The notes below the pieces were generated by a model, which saw nothing but the letters and a program-made list of their open reading frames with translations, had not been told where the DNA came from and ran no database searches. Shown piece by piece: positions 1-10,742 of a stretch of DNA of 64,000 nucleotides (position 1 is its first letter; each line of letters starts with the position of its first letter). This stretch comes from Xiphydria camelus (lineage: Eukaryota; Arthropoda; Insecta; Hymenoptera; Xiphydriidae): contig OY783192.1 of assembly GCA_963678675.1 (NCBI GenBank), positions 33,449,250-33,513,249 of the forward strand. The letters run 5' to 3'. The position numbers and the translations under genes are program-made.

Positions 1-1048
1 AAAAAAAACCCTCTGAATAAAAAAGCAACGAAACAAACCCCCACCGCGGCGATCCGCAAATACTCTCGCCCTCCCAGTCACACAAGTACTCACACTTCCG
101 CCGTGGCCGGCCGGTGAGCATTCCCTAAAAGCCCGCAGCCCGTCATCCGAAATTTACGCTCTTCGCGGGCGTCGCGATCGATTATCCGTGTAATCGCCCT
201 GCGAAAATTGCCACGCGGATGGCCTCAACCCTCTCTCCCCCCTCAACCCCTTCTTCTTTCTCGTTTTCCTCCCGCCCCCCTCACATACATATCCCGTCGC
301 GAATTATACGCATACATAAGTGCCACGTGTGCGTGCGTACAGGCACGCACGTACAGTGGTGTTACACCGCGACGCCGAGGCACATGCACATACATAATAT
401 ATCGCGCGTACATATACTCGCGGGCGTCCCTATCGATGCACGTATGAGTTATCGCCGGGCCCCAAATTGCTTGCCAACGCGAGTGATATAGAGCCGGGCT
501 CCGAGATTTATTTCAGCAGCCAACCGCGAGGCAGCCGCGGCTCAGACACCGTTGAGAGGACACCCGCTCGCGCGCGCGCTCTCCGGGCTCACGCGAAGAC
601 ACGAATCCCCCGTATTATCGGGGCTACTCGCTCTCCTCGGTTCCTCGCACGCCTCTCCTCCTCGGGGCCAATTTCACGGAATGGAACTCTTTATCGGACG
701 AGAGCGGGGTGTGCGCGATGGATATTCTCCTTTTAGGTTTTCTTTTTCGGTCATCCCTTCGACGGTGCCACTTGGCGAGCGACGTACGCGATTTGCGGGG
801 AGTCGATGCGTCTCTCGAATTAGGTATGCGAGTGTACAGTAGTAACGGCCGAAGCGGCGAAGCAACATCCGGCTCGGAATTCGGCCCGCACAATGTCGAT
901 TTTTGGCCGGCCATTTGCTCTTCAGACGCGGAGGGATTGATTCGTGTGGATATCAAAACGGGGATTTCGAATTCTTCGTTTATGCGTAGGATTGTGTGCT
1001 CGTATATTCCTTCAGCTTGGCGCGCACCGATTCGTATCTGTATTTGTA
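1..1048. other. GC-rich stretch, no gene recognised
   Basis: The stretch is CpG-rich and single-copy in appearance, with several overlapping short reading frames of up to about 115 codons in different frames. None shows a domain, a signal peptide or a consistent frame preference, so I read them as chance frames. It could be intergenic, UTR or intronic sequence; nothing here decides between these. Confidence 0.5.
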
Positions 1049-1050
1049 TA

Positions 1051-1274
1051 CACTGAGAAAAAAATGTACTAGAGCGAAATAAACGTGCCTTTAAATAGTC
1101 CCAAGAGCATATTTATCCGATTTAAATGAATATTGGTTGGACGCAAATATTAGATTATTGAATTAATTAGATGTTACTTGAATCAAATCAATATTCATTT
1201 AAATCGAATAAATACGCTCTTGGGACTATCCAAAGGCACGTTTAATTTCGATAAAGTATATTTTTGTCTCAGCG
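1051..1274. mobile_element. MITE-B, intact foldback copy
   Basis: This 224-bp element begins CACTGAGAAAAAAA and ends TTTTTGTCTCAGCG, with TA directly outside both ends (1049-1050 and 1275-1276). The two halves are inverted copies of each other: a block with GTCCCAAGAGCA on the left matches TGCTCTTGGGAC on the right, so the element would fold into a long hairpin. It has no coding capacity. Related copies lie at 7453-7792 and, in damaged form, at 1288-1480 and 11780-11936. Confidence 0.85.
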
Positions 1275-1287
1275 TATTTACTTAGAA

Positions 1288-1480
1288 AAAAAAATGACTC
1301 GGGTCAATTAAACACGTTTTGCATAGTTTTAACGGCACACTTAATTAATCAGAATGTATATCTATCGGTTAATGTATGTAGATTTATTTGAATTATTATT
1401 GATTTAATTGATTATTTCGATCAAATGAATGTGCACCCAAAAACACGTTTATTTCGATCAAGCAAATGGTATATTCTTAA
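1288..1480. mobile_element. Degenerate MITE-B-like remnant
   Basis: The stretch carries the poly-A-rich TTAGAAAAAAAAA start, AATTAAACACGTTTT and the mirror block AAACACGTTTATTTCGATCA that are typical of MITE-B. The right terminus is lost and the arms are diverged, so it is an old, immobile copy. Confidence 0.5.
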
Positions 1481-1592
1481 TATACTTAAAGTGTGAAATG
1501 GATATATTTTACATATAGGTATTTATATAAAATATATTGCAATTTTTTCATTTAAAATATATTTTAATTTTGTGTTTGGATTTTGAGAGTGA

Positions 1593-1597
<5 letters not shown>

Positions 1598-1667
<70 letters not shown>
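1598..1667. repeat. (GA)n microsatellite
   Basis: There are about 70 bp of uninterrupted GA dinucleotides. The Arg-Glu and Leu-Ser frames crossing it are products of the repeat and not genes. Confidence 0.98.
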
Positions 1668-1669
<2 letters not shown>

Positions 1670-2315
1670 TGAGAGGAACGAGACACCACCGCCTACATTT
1701 CCGCCAAACAGCGTCAGGAGCATCCTGACGTGCATAACATATACGTATATCTATACACACGCGTGGCTGCTCCCGCGGTTATATGCCTACAGCCACGTCG
1801 TTCCCGCGCCTTCGAGCTACCTGGGTCCTTCAACCCTTGCCTCATCCCGTCTCCCCGCTGAGACCCAACTTCCTAAATGGCCGCGTATACCGCGCGCGCG
1901 TGTACGTGAGATCCGCTCGTATGTAAATGTCACATCGGCGAGAGGTAGTCCCGCGACGTAACGGCGCGTCGCAGCCTCCGCATGGGCTACTCGGGTATCT
2001 AGGGGTTGTCAACCGCCGTCGCCGACGGTGACATTTGCATCCGATACACAATCCACTTAATTTCAATCACAATCGAACCGCGACCCCGCGTGCGTGCCGG
2101 CGCGATCGATCGATCCGTCGATCGCTGCCCTTTTCACCGCGCGCGGAGCCGACTTTCGGTTCACGGCGATTAATGTGCGTATGAGCCGAGGGAAATTTTA
2201 TAGATTTCTCGAATTCGGGTTTTCTTTAATTTCTTTCTCTGGTTTCCTTTCTATGATGACACGAATAGTGTTGTCGAATAGAAATCGCGACTAAACTCGT
2301 TATTTCTTCAGCAGA
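1668..2315. other. GC-rich stretch, nothing recognised
   Basis: Mixed GC-rich sequence with repeated GATCGATC-type words around 2100-2120. No supported reading frame and no inverted-repeat element was found. Confidence 0.4.
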
Positions 2316-2960
2316 TTTTGATTTTGCAGTTTCAGTAAAATTAGGTTCGGCTGAGAATTTTTTACTACATACTATAACAAAAATATGATCTACGACAGTA
2401 AAATTGATGTCCAATAATAATACAAATATATTTATATACAATATTTACTGGGACAGTAAGTATATTTTTACTGAAAGAAATTTCGCTGAATGAAAACAGC
2501 GTTTCCGGATGTTTTTGCACTGCGGAAGAGTAATTTTTCTTTTGAAAACATTAAATTGCAATAGTTTGCATTACAGTTTACTTTTTTCTAAGGAAAAATT
2601 GTACTTTGGCTCAATAGAATCATCCGAAGACCCTTGCATGTACCTCTTTTATTATAAATATATTAAATTTGTTACATCAGTCTTTCCGTGTGTGATTGCA
2701 GTTACATACACTGTAAAAAATCCTGCGGTGCGGACCTGTATAGACCACTTTTGCTATTAGATAACAATGGCGTAATGCTGAATGACATTAGTATAGTATA
2801 TACGTATATATATATATATATGGGGGGGGGGGGGCCTATATAGGTCCATATCGGTGAAATGGTATTAAAAATGAACACTACTTTTTTACTTTGCATATTA
2901 GATATATCCTCTTTTGCCACAAATAATATTTTATCACAATAGCCAAATTTTAGCAATTAT
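2316..2960. repeat. AT-rich repeat-derived block
   Basis: The segment 2505-2680 (TTTTTGCACTG, GAAAACATTAAAT, CTCTTTTATTATAAATA) is a diverged copy of 26555-26645. The words at 2316-2352 (GATTTTGC, AAATTAGGTTC) recur inverted at 3646-3684, as though 2316-3684 were the edges of one older foldback element that holds a MITE-A copy near its right edge. No coding content is visible. Confidence 0.4.
2801..2834. repeat. (TA)n followed by a run of 13 G
   Basis: A TA dinucleotide run to 2820 is followed by 13 consecutive G from 2822 to 2834. Slippage-prone simple sequence. Confidence 0.95.
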
Positions 2961-2965
2961 CAGCA

Positions 2966-3640
2966 CACTTTGAAAAATAAGGTAGCCAATTTAATCAAAA
3001 TCTTGGAAACGATGATCAAACCGTTTGGTCAAATATGGATTTGATGAGACTGACCATATTCTAGTTAGAATAAATCTGTGGTACTAAGGCAAAACCCAAT
3101 ATGTCAAAAAAAAAGCGATTTTTTGTTTTTAATGTCAATATGTACAGTCAGCAATGAAGAATATGATGGCAAAACCCGATATGGCTCCAAATCACCTACA
3201 ACTTGTAGGTTAACAAAATAATATTCCGATTACGCTCTACGTCTTTGAATTGATTGGTGGTTTGAACCGTCTCCTGAAAAATCAACTTTCTTGACATATC
3301 GGGTTCTGTCTTAGTACCACAGAAATAGACATGTATTTAGAATAACTGATCATGTAGTTAGAACTAAATATCTGGTTCAACTTATTAGTATTTCGATTAG
3401 AATAACTAGACGCGTTTAACCAGATACGTTTTGTCATTCCAACCAAGCTATTTTTCTCCGTCTGTTTGGTTTGACTGACCATTTTCTGGTTAGAATAAAC
3501 AGACATGTAGTTGGAATAACTGAACATGTAATAAGAATAACTAGATATTTAGTTCAACTTATTAGTATTTCGATTAGAATAACTAGACGCGTTTAAGCTG
3601 ATGCGTTTTGTCATTTTAACCGAGTTACTTTTCCCCAGTG
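2966..3640 (+). mobile_element. MITE-A, fused dimer with an insertion
   Basis: The start (CACTTTGAAAAATAAGG) and the end (GTTACTTTTCCCCAGTG) are degenerate MITE-A termini. Inside are two copies of the AGAATAACTAGA repeat region. Near 3451-3465 the right end of one copy (CTATTTTTCTCCGT) runs straight into the interior of the next (CTGTTTGGTTTGACTGACC), so the inner left terminus is gone. A separate 247-bp element occupies 3076-3322. Confidence 0.75.
3076..3322. mobile_element. TIR element inserted in MITE-A (AAAT duplication)
   Basis: The termini are inverted repeats of about 32 bp starting CTGTGGTACTAAGGCAAAAC on the left and ending TTAGTACCACAG on the right, with about three mismatches. AAAT occurs on both sides (3072-3075 and 3323-3326), a 4-bp target duplication. 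The element splits a MITE-A sequence, which proves it is the younger insertion. No reading frame; superfamily not assigned. Confidence 0.8.
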
Positions 3641-4230
3641 CAGAACCTAATTTTTTCGCTAAGACAGCAAAATCATTTTTTCCCATCCCCGTCGCGCAAA
3701 CACGTCCTGCGGAACCGTTACTCTCGCGTGTCGTCGCCCGCCGTCTTTTTCCTCCACTCGCGGCTCCCTATATAAAACAGGAACCGGCGAAACATCGATA
3801 TTCTGCAGTTTCGCGCGAATTTCAAGCATGGCCGGGTCGTTTGATGGCACTCGGCCTCGCTCGGGGGAGTGGAAACTCCACGCGCGCGCGTGTGTATAAT
3901 ACGACGTGGCGTTGTATGCAGGGGGCGCGTATGGGACGCTCGCGTCGTGTGCGGTCCACGCGCGAGCAGCGATCGACTCGCCTATCCACCCCTCTCGTCG
4001 CGCATCGACCCTCGCCGGAGTAAATTCGACCAATTGGACGGTCGCGCTGTGCCAGCCGATCGTCAAACTTCGCGTCACTACATGGTTGCACGGCTAGTGT
4101 GACCGCCACTCCACTCCACTGACCCGGTTCATATTGTCCATTTTTATTCGTATATCCGCCCGCGGGCCGGTATTACACTTTCACGGTTACACGTTACAGG
4201 TATATTGAACGCGAATGTCGATAGGATGCA
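3641..4230. other. GC-rich stretch, no gene recognised
   Basis: CpG-rich sequence with overlapping short frames on both strands (up to 140 codons) that lack any recognisable motif. It may be a CpG-rich regulatory or intronic segment, but nothing specific can be shown. Confidence 0.4.
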
Positions 4231-5390
4231 CGGGTCTACAAAATGAAACTTTTTGTTTTTTTCGTAAGATAAGAAACGAAAGTAACTTCAATCGCTATTA
4301 TCCCATTACCTGTGAGCTTTTGGCTCATATATTTTTATAATACTTTTTTGAAGATTATGTTTCTCTGTACAGTAAAGTCTTATATTGATATAGGCCAAAC
4401 ATTCATAAATAATGAGATAATAATGATTGAAGTTTAGCCTCGCATGGTATGAGTCCCGAATGGCTAATGCCAAATATGTTTCTTTCGTTTTTTTCTAGCA
4501 CTTCGCGTTTTCGAGGAAAATAAAATTTAAAATCGTAGAAATCGCAATTTAGGGATTTTTGACATCGTTTTTCTCAAAACCTTGACGTGTTATCCTATAT
4601 TTTACTTACGGACTCGCATTCAGCATGAACAAATACTTGAACAGTATTGGTTATCATTCATAATGTAATAAAATTTGGACAAATATAAATTAAATTTTAT
4701 TGAATGAAGGCGATGCTGTTCGCGGAGATGATAGGCATCTTTCTTTCCCGAAAACGTTAAATGCTAGCCACTTTTGCTCAAGTATTCGGATTCAATTTTT
4801 TTAAATCTATAATAGCCGTTGATTGTATTTTGTAATGCTACAAATTACGATGAAATTTGAATCAGATTTTGTGGCGAAATACGCGACGCGATGGGATTTG
4901 AACTGTTTTTAAACTCAGTTGCATTACAAAACGCAATCGATGGAAGGACAAAGTAATTAGGTATCGCGTCAATTTTTTGAGAAAAAAACAGGCGTTCGCT
5001 ACATTATATGAACAGCGCCATGTACACCTCAATGAAAAATTTAGCCCATATTTATTTCCACCATATTACATCACGAAGGATAATCAATGTATTTTATCGA
5101 CTTTTTAGCATCGAATCCGAATCGGGAAGCAGTCTAAGAATAGCACGACACATTTTTGGTAAAATATGAAGCAGAAATTGCCCTGAAAAGCAATTTTTAT
5201 GGCTTTCACCTCAATTCTTCTCAAAGACGTGACGTGCTAGAGCAAAATTGAAAGAAGATTTGAAATCAGACACTTAAAATCACGTAACTAAATTATTGCA
5301 AAGGAAACAGACCACGAGGCGCGAGCTTATCTCTATGTTAAGGCGTCTTTTCTTATCATTTTATACGAGCTTCCGAGGTTCCTTCTACAC
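4231..5390. other. AT-rich block, weak foldback symmetry
   Basis: No coding sequence. Weak mirror pairs are visible: GTTGATTGTATTTTGTAATG near 4822 against GCATTACAAAACGCAATC near 4921, and GTATTCGGATTC near 4783 against GAATCCGAATCGGG near 5114. They suggest a very old foldback centred near 4880; decay leaves the assignment uncertain. Confidence 0.3.
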
Positions 5391-5555
5391 GGGGGAAAAT
5401 AATTTGTTAGTATAACATTATTTAATTTACCGTAACAAATATTTGAGTTAAAATAGTGATAACAAATCAATTTGTTACGGTGGCGAAGAAAAAGTCAGAA
5501 AAACTATGACTTTCATTGTAACCAAGGAAACCTGTCAAACATTTTCATCCCAATA

Positions 5556-6302
5556 GCAAACTATTGTTATTATCATAACAAAAAATCCTGTTATAATAAT
5601 TTATCTTCGATCGTGTTACCAAGACAAAATTGCTTTTTTTGATCCACGTAGCTCAAGAACACAACCACGAAAGGTTGAAATAAAATAATCTCGGCAAATT
5701 CCTTCTTGAATTTGAAACATCCTATCTCAAACTACTACTAAATAAACAGCAAACTATTGTTATTATCGTAACAAAAAATTCTGTTATAATAACTTATCTT
5801 CGATATCGTTACCTGGACAAAATTGTTTTTGTCTCCACGTAGCTCAAGAACAACCACGAAATGATGAAATAAAATAATCTCAGCAAATTTCTTCATGAAT
5901 TTAAAACATCTCATCAAACTACTACCAAATAAACAGCAAACTATTGTTATTATCGTAACAAAAAATTCTGTCATAATAACTTATCTTCGATATCGTTACC
6001 AGGACAAAATTGTTTTTGTCTCCACGTAGCTCAAGAACAACCACGAAATGATAAAATAAAATAATCTCGGCAAATTTCTTCATGAATTTAAAACATCTCA
6101 TCAAACTACTACCAAATAAACAGCAAACTATTGTTATTATCGTAACAAAAAATTCTGTCATAATAACTTATCTTCGATATCGTTACCAGGACAAAATTGT
6201 TTTTGTCTCCACGTAGCTCAAGAACAACCACGAAATGAGAAAATAAAATAATCTCGGCCAATTTCTTCTTGAATTTAAAACATCTTATCTCAAACTACAA
6301 AA
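5556..6302. repeat. Tandem repeat, four units of about 185 bp
   Basis: The unit begins CAGCAAACTATTGTTATTAT and recurs at about 5564, 5751, 5935 and 6121. Units two to four are nearly identical; the first is more diverged (GACAAAATTGCTTTTTTTGA in place of GACAAAATTGTTTTTGTCTC). The 78-79 codon minus-strand frames across the units are identical because the DNA is repeated, not because protein is conserved. The unit length is in the range of satellite monomers, but there are only four units. Confidence 0.9.
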
Positions 6303-7009
6303 TAAATCCCTTCCGCCTTCACCCCCGTACGCACACGCAAGAACAGCGCGCCCCTCCCGCCAACCGACTCCTGCGTGGCCCGCGACGCCCGGCAGCGTCC
6401 GTACGCCCGCGTGTACCTCGCGGGTTTGCTTTTGTACTTGAAAATCCCCGTGAAACGAGCCGTCGTGTGATCCGGACGGACAGGATCGCGGGATCGCGGG
6501 GACCGCCAGGTATAGGGAGGAGGCTATAATAATGTGCTCTATTCTTCACGGTCTCCGGGCATAATGCGACGGGTAACGCGATGTGGTTAGCCCGGCGGGG
6601 CGACCGCGCATTTTTAATGCCAAGCCGTGTATGCGAGTTATTAGCATATGGTATCATATTTACCGGCCGATAGGAGCGAGAGATAAAGTTTAAAAGCGCG
6701 TTTCGGCATTATCGGTCGCCCATCGGGAAGACCCGTCCATTGTTCGCATCCGTCGGACGTCCGTTCGGGTTAAGAACGATTTTTCGGGGAATGTGTGTAC
6801 ACGGCGTACGCCCGAACCGGATGCCCGTGCGTGCGCGCACCATTGGCCGAGACACCAGCCGAGTCTGAAGGGGATAAGGTCCAAGGCTCGCCCAGGATTG
6901 GGCTAAAATGTAGGTGGCGCACGCTGGGATGATGAGCGACGATGATTGAGGAAACGTGTTTAATGTATATGACGCGAGAATAGAACATAGTAAGGCGATA
7001 TGGGATGCT
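6303..7009. other. GC-rich stretch, no gene recognised
   Basis: CpG-rich sequence in which chance frames on the two strands overlap. No motif or splice pattern can be supported. Confidence 0.4.
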
Positions 7010-7011
7010 TA

Positions 7012-7268
7012 CACCGAGAAAACAGTTTACTCGTGATTAATAAATGTTTGCTCGAATATGAGGAAATAAAAGTTTTATTGGATCAAGTAAATATTTGTTA
7101 ACTATTGCAATATTTATTTTGCACGATTTGATCGTCAGAGGCAGCTGTTCGAATGAAACAGAGATTCTAATAATTAACGGTATATTTTCTCGTACTAACG
7201 AAATATGTATTTATTTCGCCATATTTGAAATTACATTTATTATCTATTAATAAACTGTTTTCTCAGCG
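7012..7268 (+). mobile_element. MITE-C, intact copy
   Basis: The termini are CACCGAGAAAACAGTTTA and TAAACTGTTTTCTCAGCG, with TA on both sides (7010-7011 and 7269-7270). The 257-bp interior contains TATTTATTTCGCCATATTTG and AATATTTGTTAACTATTGCA, words found in the other MITE-C copies at 22920, 36316, 39441, 39797 and 52748. Non-coding. Confidence 0.85.
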
Positions 7269-7452
7269 TAGATCGATTCTCGACCATTATGAGTGGGTAA
7301 CGATCGCCAAGGGGTATCGGAAGTGTTCGAAGCATCGACTTGAAGTCATATAGGGTTGATTCCATTGTAGAGACAAAATAAAGTTAGCCCTGGCTTAGAT
7401 CCGTTTATTTCTACAAAGAATTTAAGCCTAAACTAACTTTAGTCGTCCTCTA

Positions 7453-7792
7453 CACTGAGAGAAGAATTTGCTTGATTGAAATTAACGTATTTTTGAATAG
7501 TTCTAAGCACATTTATTTGATGACATAATGAACATCGATTGGATGTACTCGTATATAAATATCATTGATTTAATGGAATATTATTTGAATAAAAAATTGG
7601 TATTTATTTAAATCGAATAAATGTGCTCTTAGGACTATCCAAAAACACGTTTACTTCTATCTACACGTTTACTACGTAAATATCATTGATTTAATGGAAT
7701 ATTATTTGAATAAAATTGGTATTTATTTAAATCGAATATAAATGTGCTCTTAGGACTATCCAAAAACACGTTTACTTCGATCAAACAGAGGA
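7453..7792. mobile_element. MITE-B with internal duplication
   Basis: It begins TA-CACTGAGAGAAGAATTTG. The segment 7555-7655 (ATATCATTGATTTAATGGAA to CCAAAAACACGTTTACTTC) is repeated in tandem at 7678-7775 with few differences, so one copy of the element contains its right arm twice. The right terminus is eroded after GATCAAACAGAG. Confidence 0.75.
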
Positions 7793-8658
7793 AAATTCCG
7801 TACAATCAACCAAATGTTTATTTGTACATTAGTGACTAAATATTACTTAAGCGAATAAAATATTTAGTTGGTAATATGCAAATAAACGTTCAGTTGATTC
7901 TACGAAATTTTTTATTTGATGTATAAAATTACTTTGTAGATAAATCTGTATTAAAAAGAAATATATAAAAATATGTGTATAGAAAAAGTTGTCAATGCTA
8001 TGTAGATACTTTTGCATCGATAACACTTGGCTGCACCGCGATGAAAGTGCACCACAACGTTTCATCGTAGAACTCCGAAATTAATACACGTAGACTCGCC
8101 GAGGAACTCGAGTTCGAGAGTTTAAGCGACTCCACGCGTTATACAGTAATATTATACACCTTTTCCCCGCACTCACCTCTCCAGCCGACTCGCTGCAATT
8201 TCACGGCGAAGCACCCCCATCAGAAAAATAAGCGTTTGGCGCCACCTGCGCTTGATAGTGACACATGCGACTCGTATATCATTCTCTCCTCTCGGTTTCG
8301 TGCGTCGACGCGCGACTCTCCGCGCCGAGCGTGATTACGTTCTCCAGGTGCTCCGTTCCTCGCGGCTGTGGCTTCGCCGCGGGTCTCCATGTCCGAGCGA
8401 TCGCATCGAGAGACAACGATTTGCGGTGACCTGAAACGATACGACGAAAGGAACTCGTTAAAATCAAAGGAGGATTTATTTGGAGAAGTATTCTCGCAGT
8501 AATAAAATAAATATGTAAAAAATGTTATAATTCAATAATACAATAATTCAATATTATTATCGAATATTATTGAATATTATTGTTGAATATTATCGAATAA
8601 TACAGAAATAATTTTAAAATGCAGTAAACATGAATTTTTTAAGCAAGGCTAATATAGG
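7793..8658. other. Mixed AT-rich and GC-rich stretch
   Basis: The first part is AT-rich. Positions 8040-8470 are GC-rich with chance frames. Positions 8520-8600 repeat ATATTATTGAATATTATTG-type words. No gene or bounded element is supported. Confidence 0.35.
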
Positions 8659-8660
8659 TA

Positions 8661-8951
8661 CACGGAGAGAAAAAGGATCAGTAATTTTTACAGTAAGTAT
8701 ATCCCAATAGAGCAGGTCTCCTCAAGGTGAAACATTGAATTTGTTAATAGACACAGCGTACTTTTTACAGTTCTTAACAGTATAAACCCTTGAAACCCGA
8801 AACATATTAAGGGGATGTTGGTAAATTTTACCGTATAAACTGATGTTTATACTAAAAAAATTTACCACTGTTACGAACTGTAAAAAGTATGCCTGTTAAA
8901 AAATTCAATGTTTCACCTTCCATGATTTTCTGCCAATCCTTTTTCTCTGTA
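8661..8951. mobile_element. MITE-D, intact copy
   Basis: The left end is CACGGAGAGAAAAAGGATCA and the right end CCAATCCTTTTTCTCTGTA, with TA on both sides (8659-8660 and 8952-8953). The interior is partly self-complementary (TAGACACAGCGTACTTTTTA against TAAAAAGTATGCCTG). The first 12 bases, CACGGAGAGAAA, equal the left end of the large candidate transposon at 43758. Relatives lie at 60950-61090 and inside the palindrome at 63087-63815. Confidence 0.85.
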
Positions 8952-8953
8952 TA

Positions 8954-10090
8954 CCATCACCTCGATAATAACTGATTATTTCTCGGGATTAAATATAGCT
9001 ACAATAACTATAGCTGGTCTACCGATAAACAAAAGCACCCTCCAGTTTTATCGGTTACAATTATTCCCGTCGTAATCTTAAACAGTCGTCGTCCCAACGA
9101 CCATAGCTCGACTCGCGAAGCAAATTGCACCTTGAAACGAACAATGAAACAAACCCCGTCGGCGCGTTTATCTTCGCACCTTAAGTACCTACTCGCTCTC
9201 GTCATCCGCTCTCGGACCCCGATAAAGCGCGTTAATTTCTCCGTCGACGCGCGTCTTTAACGACGCGGCTATGTCTCCGCGCGAAGAAACTCGAGAGTCG
9301 TCGAAGACCTACGAGAATCGTGAACGGGGGCGGTTGGGAGGGAGACTCGAAGGGGTGTGGGAAGCATCGTTAAAAAAGTGCGCACGCCAGATCTATCTGG
9401 CGGCAGGGCGGAAAACGACCCCCGGTGAGAGTGAGCGCGTCGATAAAACAGGAACACCCTCCCTCCCGACAACCCCTAATCGCATCGATGCGGCAGAATT
9501 CTTTTCCGAGGGGTAACTTTTTTTTCGATCGCAGCGCCTTCCGCGGCGAGAGGGCGCACCGTTAACGCGCCGGAGCACCTCCACTCGCGCCGTGGCCGAC
9601 GCCATCGCGCGCCCTTTGCCACCCCTGAAACGCTGTATCAGGACCTCGTTAGGCCGTAACGCGATTAGGCGATAATGTCGCGCCGAAGGAGGAAAAAGAA
9701 GTCGAAGCAGTCCAATTGTAAATGATTCGTTTATCGCGCGCTTCTCCGTGCTCGCTCGCCCGCGAATCGCGCTAGAGGGAATACTCCGTCCCCGGCTACT
9801 CCCTCCCAGCGATTCGACCTTTACCTTTGATTGCTGCCAATAATGGTGATCGACGGAGTCTCGAGTCGTTCCACCCCCGCCGCCACGGCGTTTCATCGCG
9901 CCGCGGCATGGAGATCGCGAAATCAAATGTTTCATTTCTTGGAGTGTGCGACGGCGGGATTTGAATCGAGACACCCCGGTGATCCGCGTTTATCGCGGTT
10001 GTGATATACGACGTATATGAGAGTGAGTTTCGGGAGAGAATATTGATTTGGAAGCGTCTGTCTGCGAGAAGTTTAAGAAATTTCCGAAGC
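8954..10090. other. GC-rich stretch, no gene recognised
   Basis: The longest open frame is 193 codons on the minus strand (9393-9974). It is rich in Arg, Ser and Gly, as expected of random GC-rich sequence, and has no motif I recognise. I leave it uncalled. Confidence 0.4.
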
Positions 10091-10339
10091 CAGCTGGAAA
10101 AATTCGATGTATTTTCTATATTATAATCTATACGTGGTTTTGGTCATAGGTATATGGATTATATATGATTTCTCTATATTAACTGTAAGAACTATATGTG
10201 AATTATGCAAACATTCAAAAATCTGTACATATAGTCCTTATATAAAATAATTGATATAGAAATCATGTATGATCCATATATGACCAAAACCACTTACTTA
10301 TAGATTATATAGAAAACATATAGAACTTCTCCGCCTGGG
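10091..10339. repeat. Foldback element of about 250 bp
   Basis: The left arm (10091-10185; GTGGTTTTGGTCAT, TGATTTCTCTATAT) is inverted at 10250-10339 (ATATAGAAATCATG, ATGACCAAAACCAC). The edges read CAGCTGGAAA and CCGCCTGGGA. A fragment related to the right half occurs at 34660-34733. Confidence 0.7.
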
Positions 10340-10360
10340 AAATTGTATGAGCTGCATAGT

Positions 10361-10690
10361 TGGAAACATTGCGTTGAATCGATCCACTGATTTTTGTATG
10401 TTAAAATCAACCAAGTCTTTGTGTTTACTGAGAAAAAGTAATTTTAATTAGTAATGGTAATTAACCAAACGTTTAGATGATATGTGAACGACAAAGTATT
10501 TTTATCGGGACAATAAGTGTTTGGTTATGACAAATAAATGTTGATTGTGTGCAACATAATGTTTGACAAATATTTGATTATGACGACTAAACATTTGTTG
10601 TCACGATAAAAATATTTCGTTGCTCGCATATCGACTAAACGTTTGATTAACATTAGTAATCATTTTTCTTCGTGTTAATTTTAATATTCT
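10361..10690 (+). mobile_element. MITE-E interrupted by MITE-F
   Basis: The left part (GTTGGAAACATTGCGTTGAA, CCACTGATTTTTGTATG, TCTTTGTGTT) and the continuation after the insertion (TAATTTTAATATTCTT) reconstitute the MITE-E consensus seen at 14855 and 18080. A MITE-F copy sits between them. Confidence 0.65.
10428..10675 (+). mobile_element. MITE-F copy nested in MITE-E
   Basis: It runs from CTGAGAAAAAGTAATTTTAA to CATTTTTCTTCGTGT with TA on both sides. The arms mirror each other (AACCAAACGTTTAGATGATA against ATCGACTAAACGTTTGATTA). The same family appears in opposite orientation at 30111-30331. Confidence 0.7.
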
Positions 10691-10716
10691 TTAAAGGAAA
10701 GAAATATATTTAACGT

Positions 10717-10742
10717 CAAACACACACACACACACACACACG
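10717..10742. repeat. (CA)n microsatellite
   Basis: About 13 CA dinucleotides. Confidence 0.95.

Noticed and set aside
1051..1274. Assigning the shared-terminus MITEs to Tc1/mariner because of TA flanks
   Set aside because: Several well-preserved copies have TG at both sides, which a strict TA target does not allow. The question is kept open in the findings.
1523..1760. Leu-Ser and Arg-Glu repeat frames
   Set aside because: Translation of the (GA)n microsatellite.
5738..6161. Two nearly identical 78-79 codon frames
   Set aside because: Produced by the 185-bp tandem repeat; no sign of coding constraint.
5380..6302. CRISPR-like array from regularly spaced repeats
   Set aside because: Whole 185-bp units repeat, with no unique spacers; the sequence is eukaryotic.
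9393..9974. 193-codon minus-strand frame
   Set aside because: Arg/Ser/Gly-rich with no motif, in GC-rich DNA where stops are rare; overlapping frames of similar length exist on the other strand.
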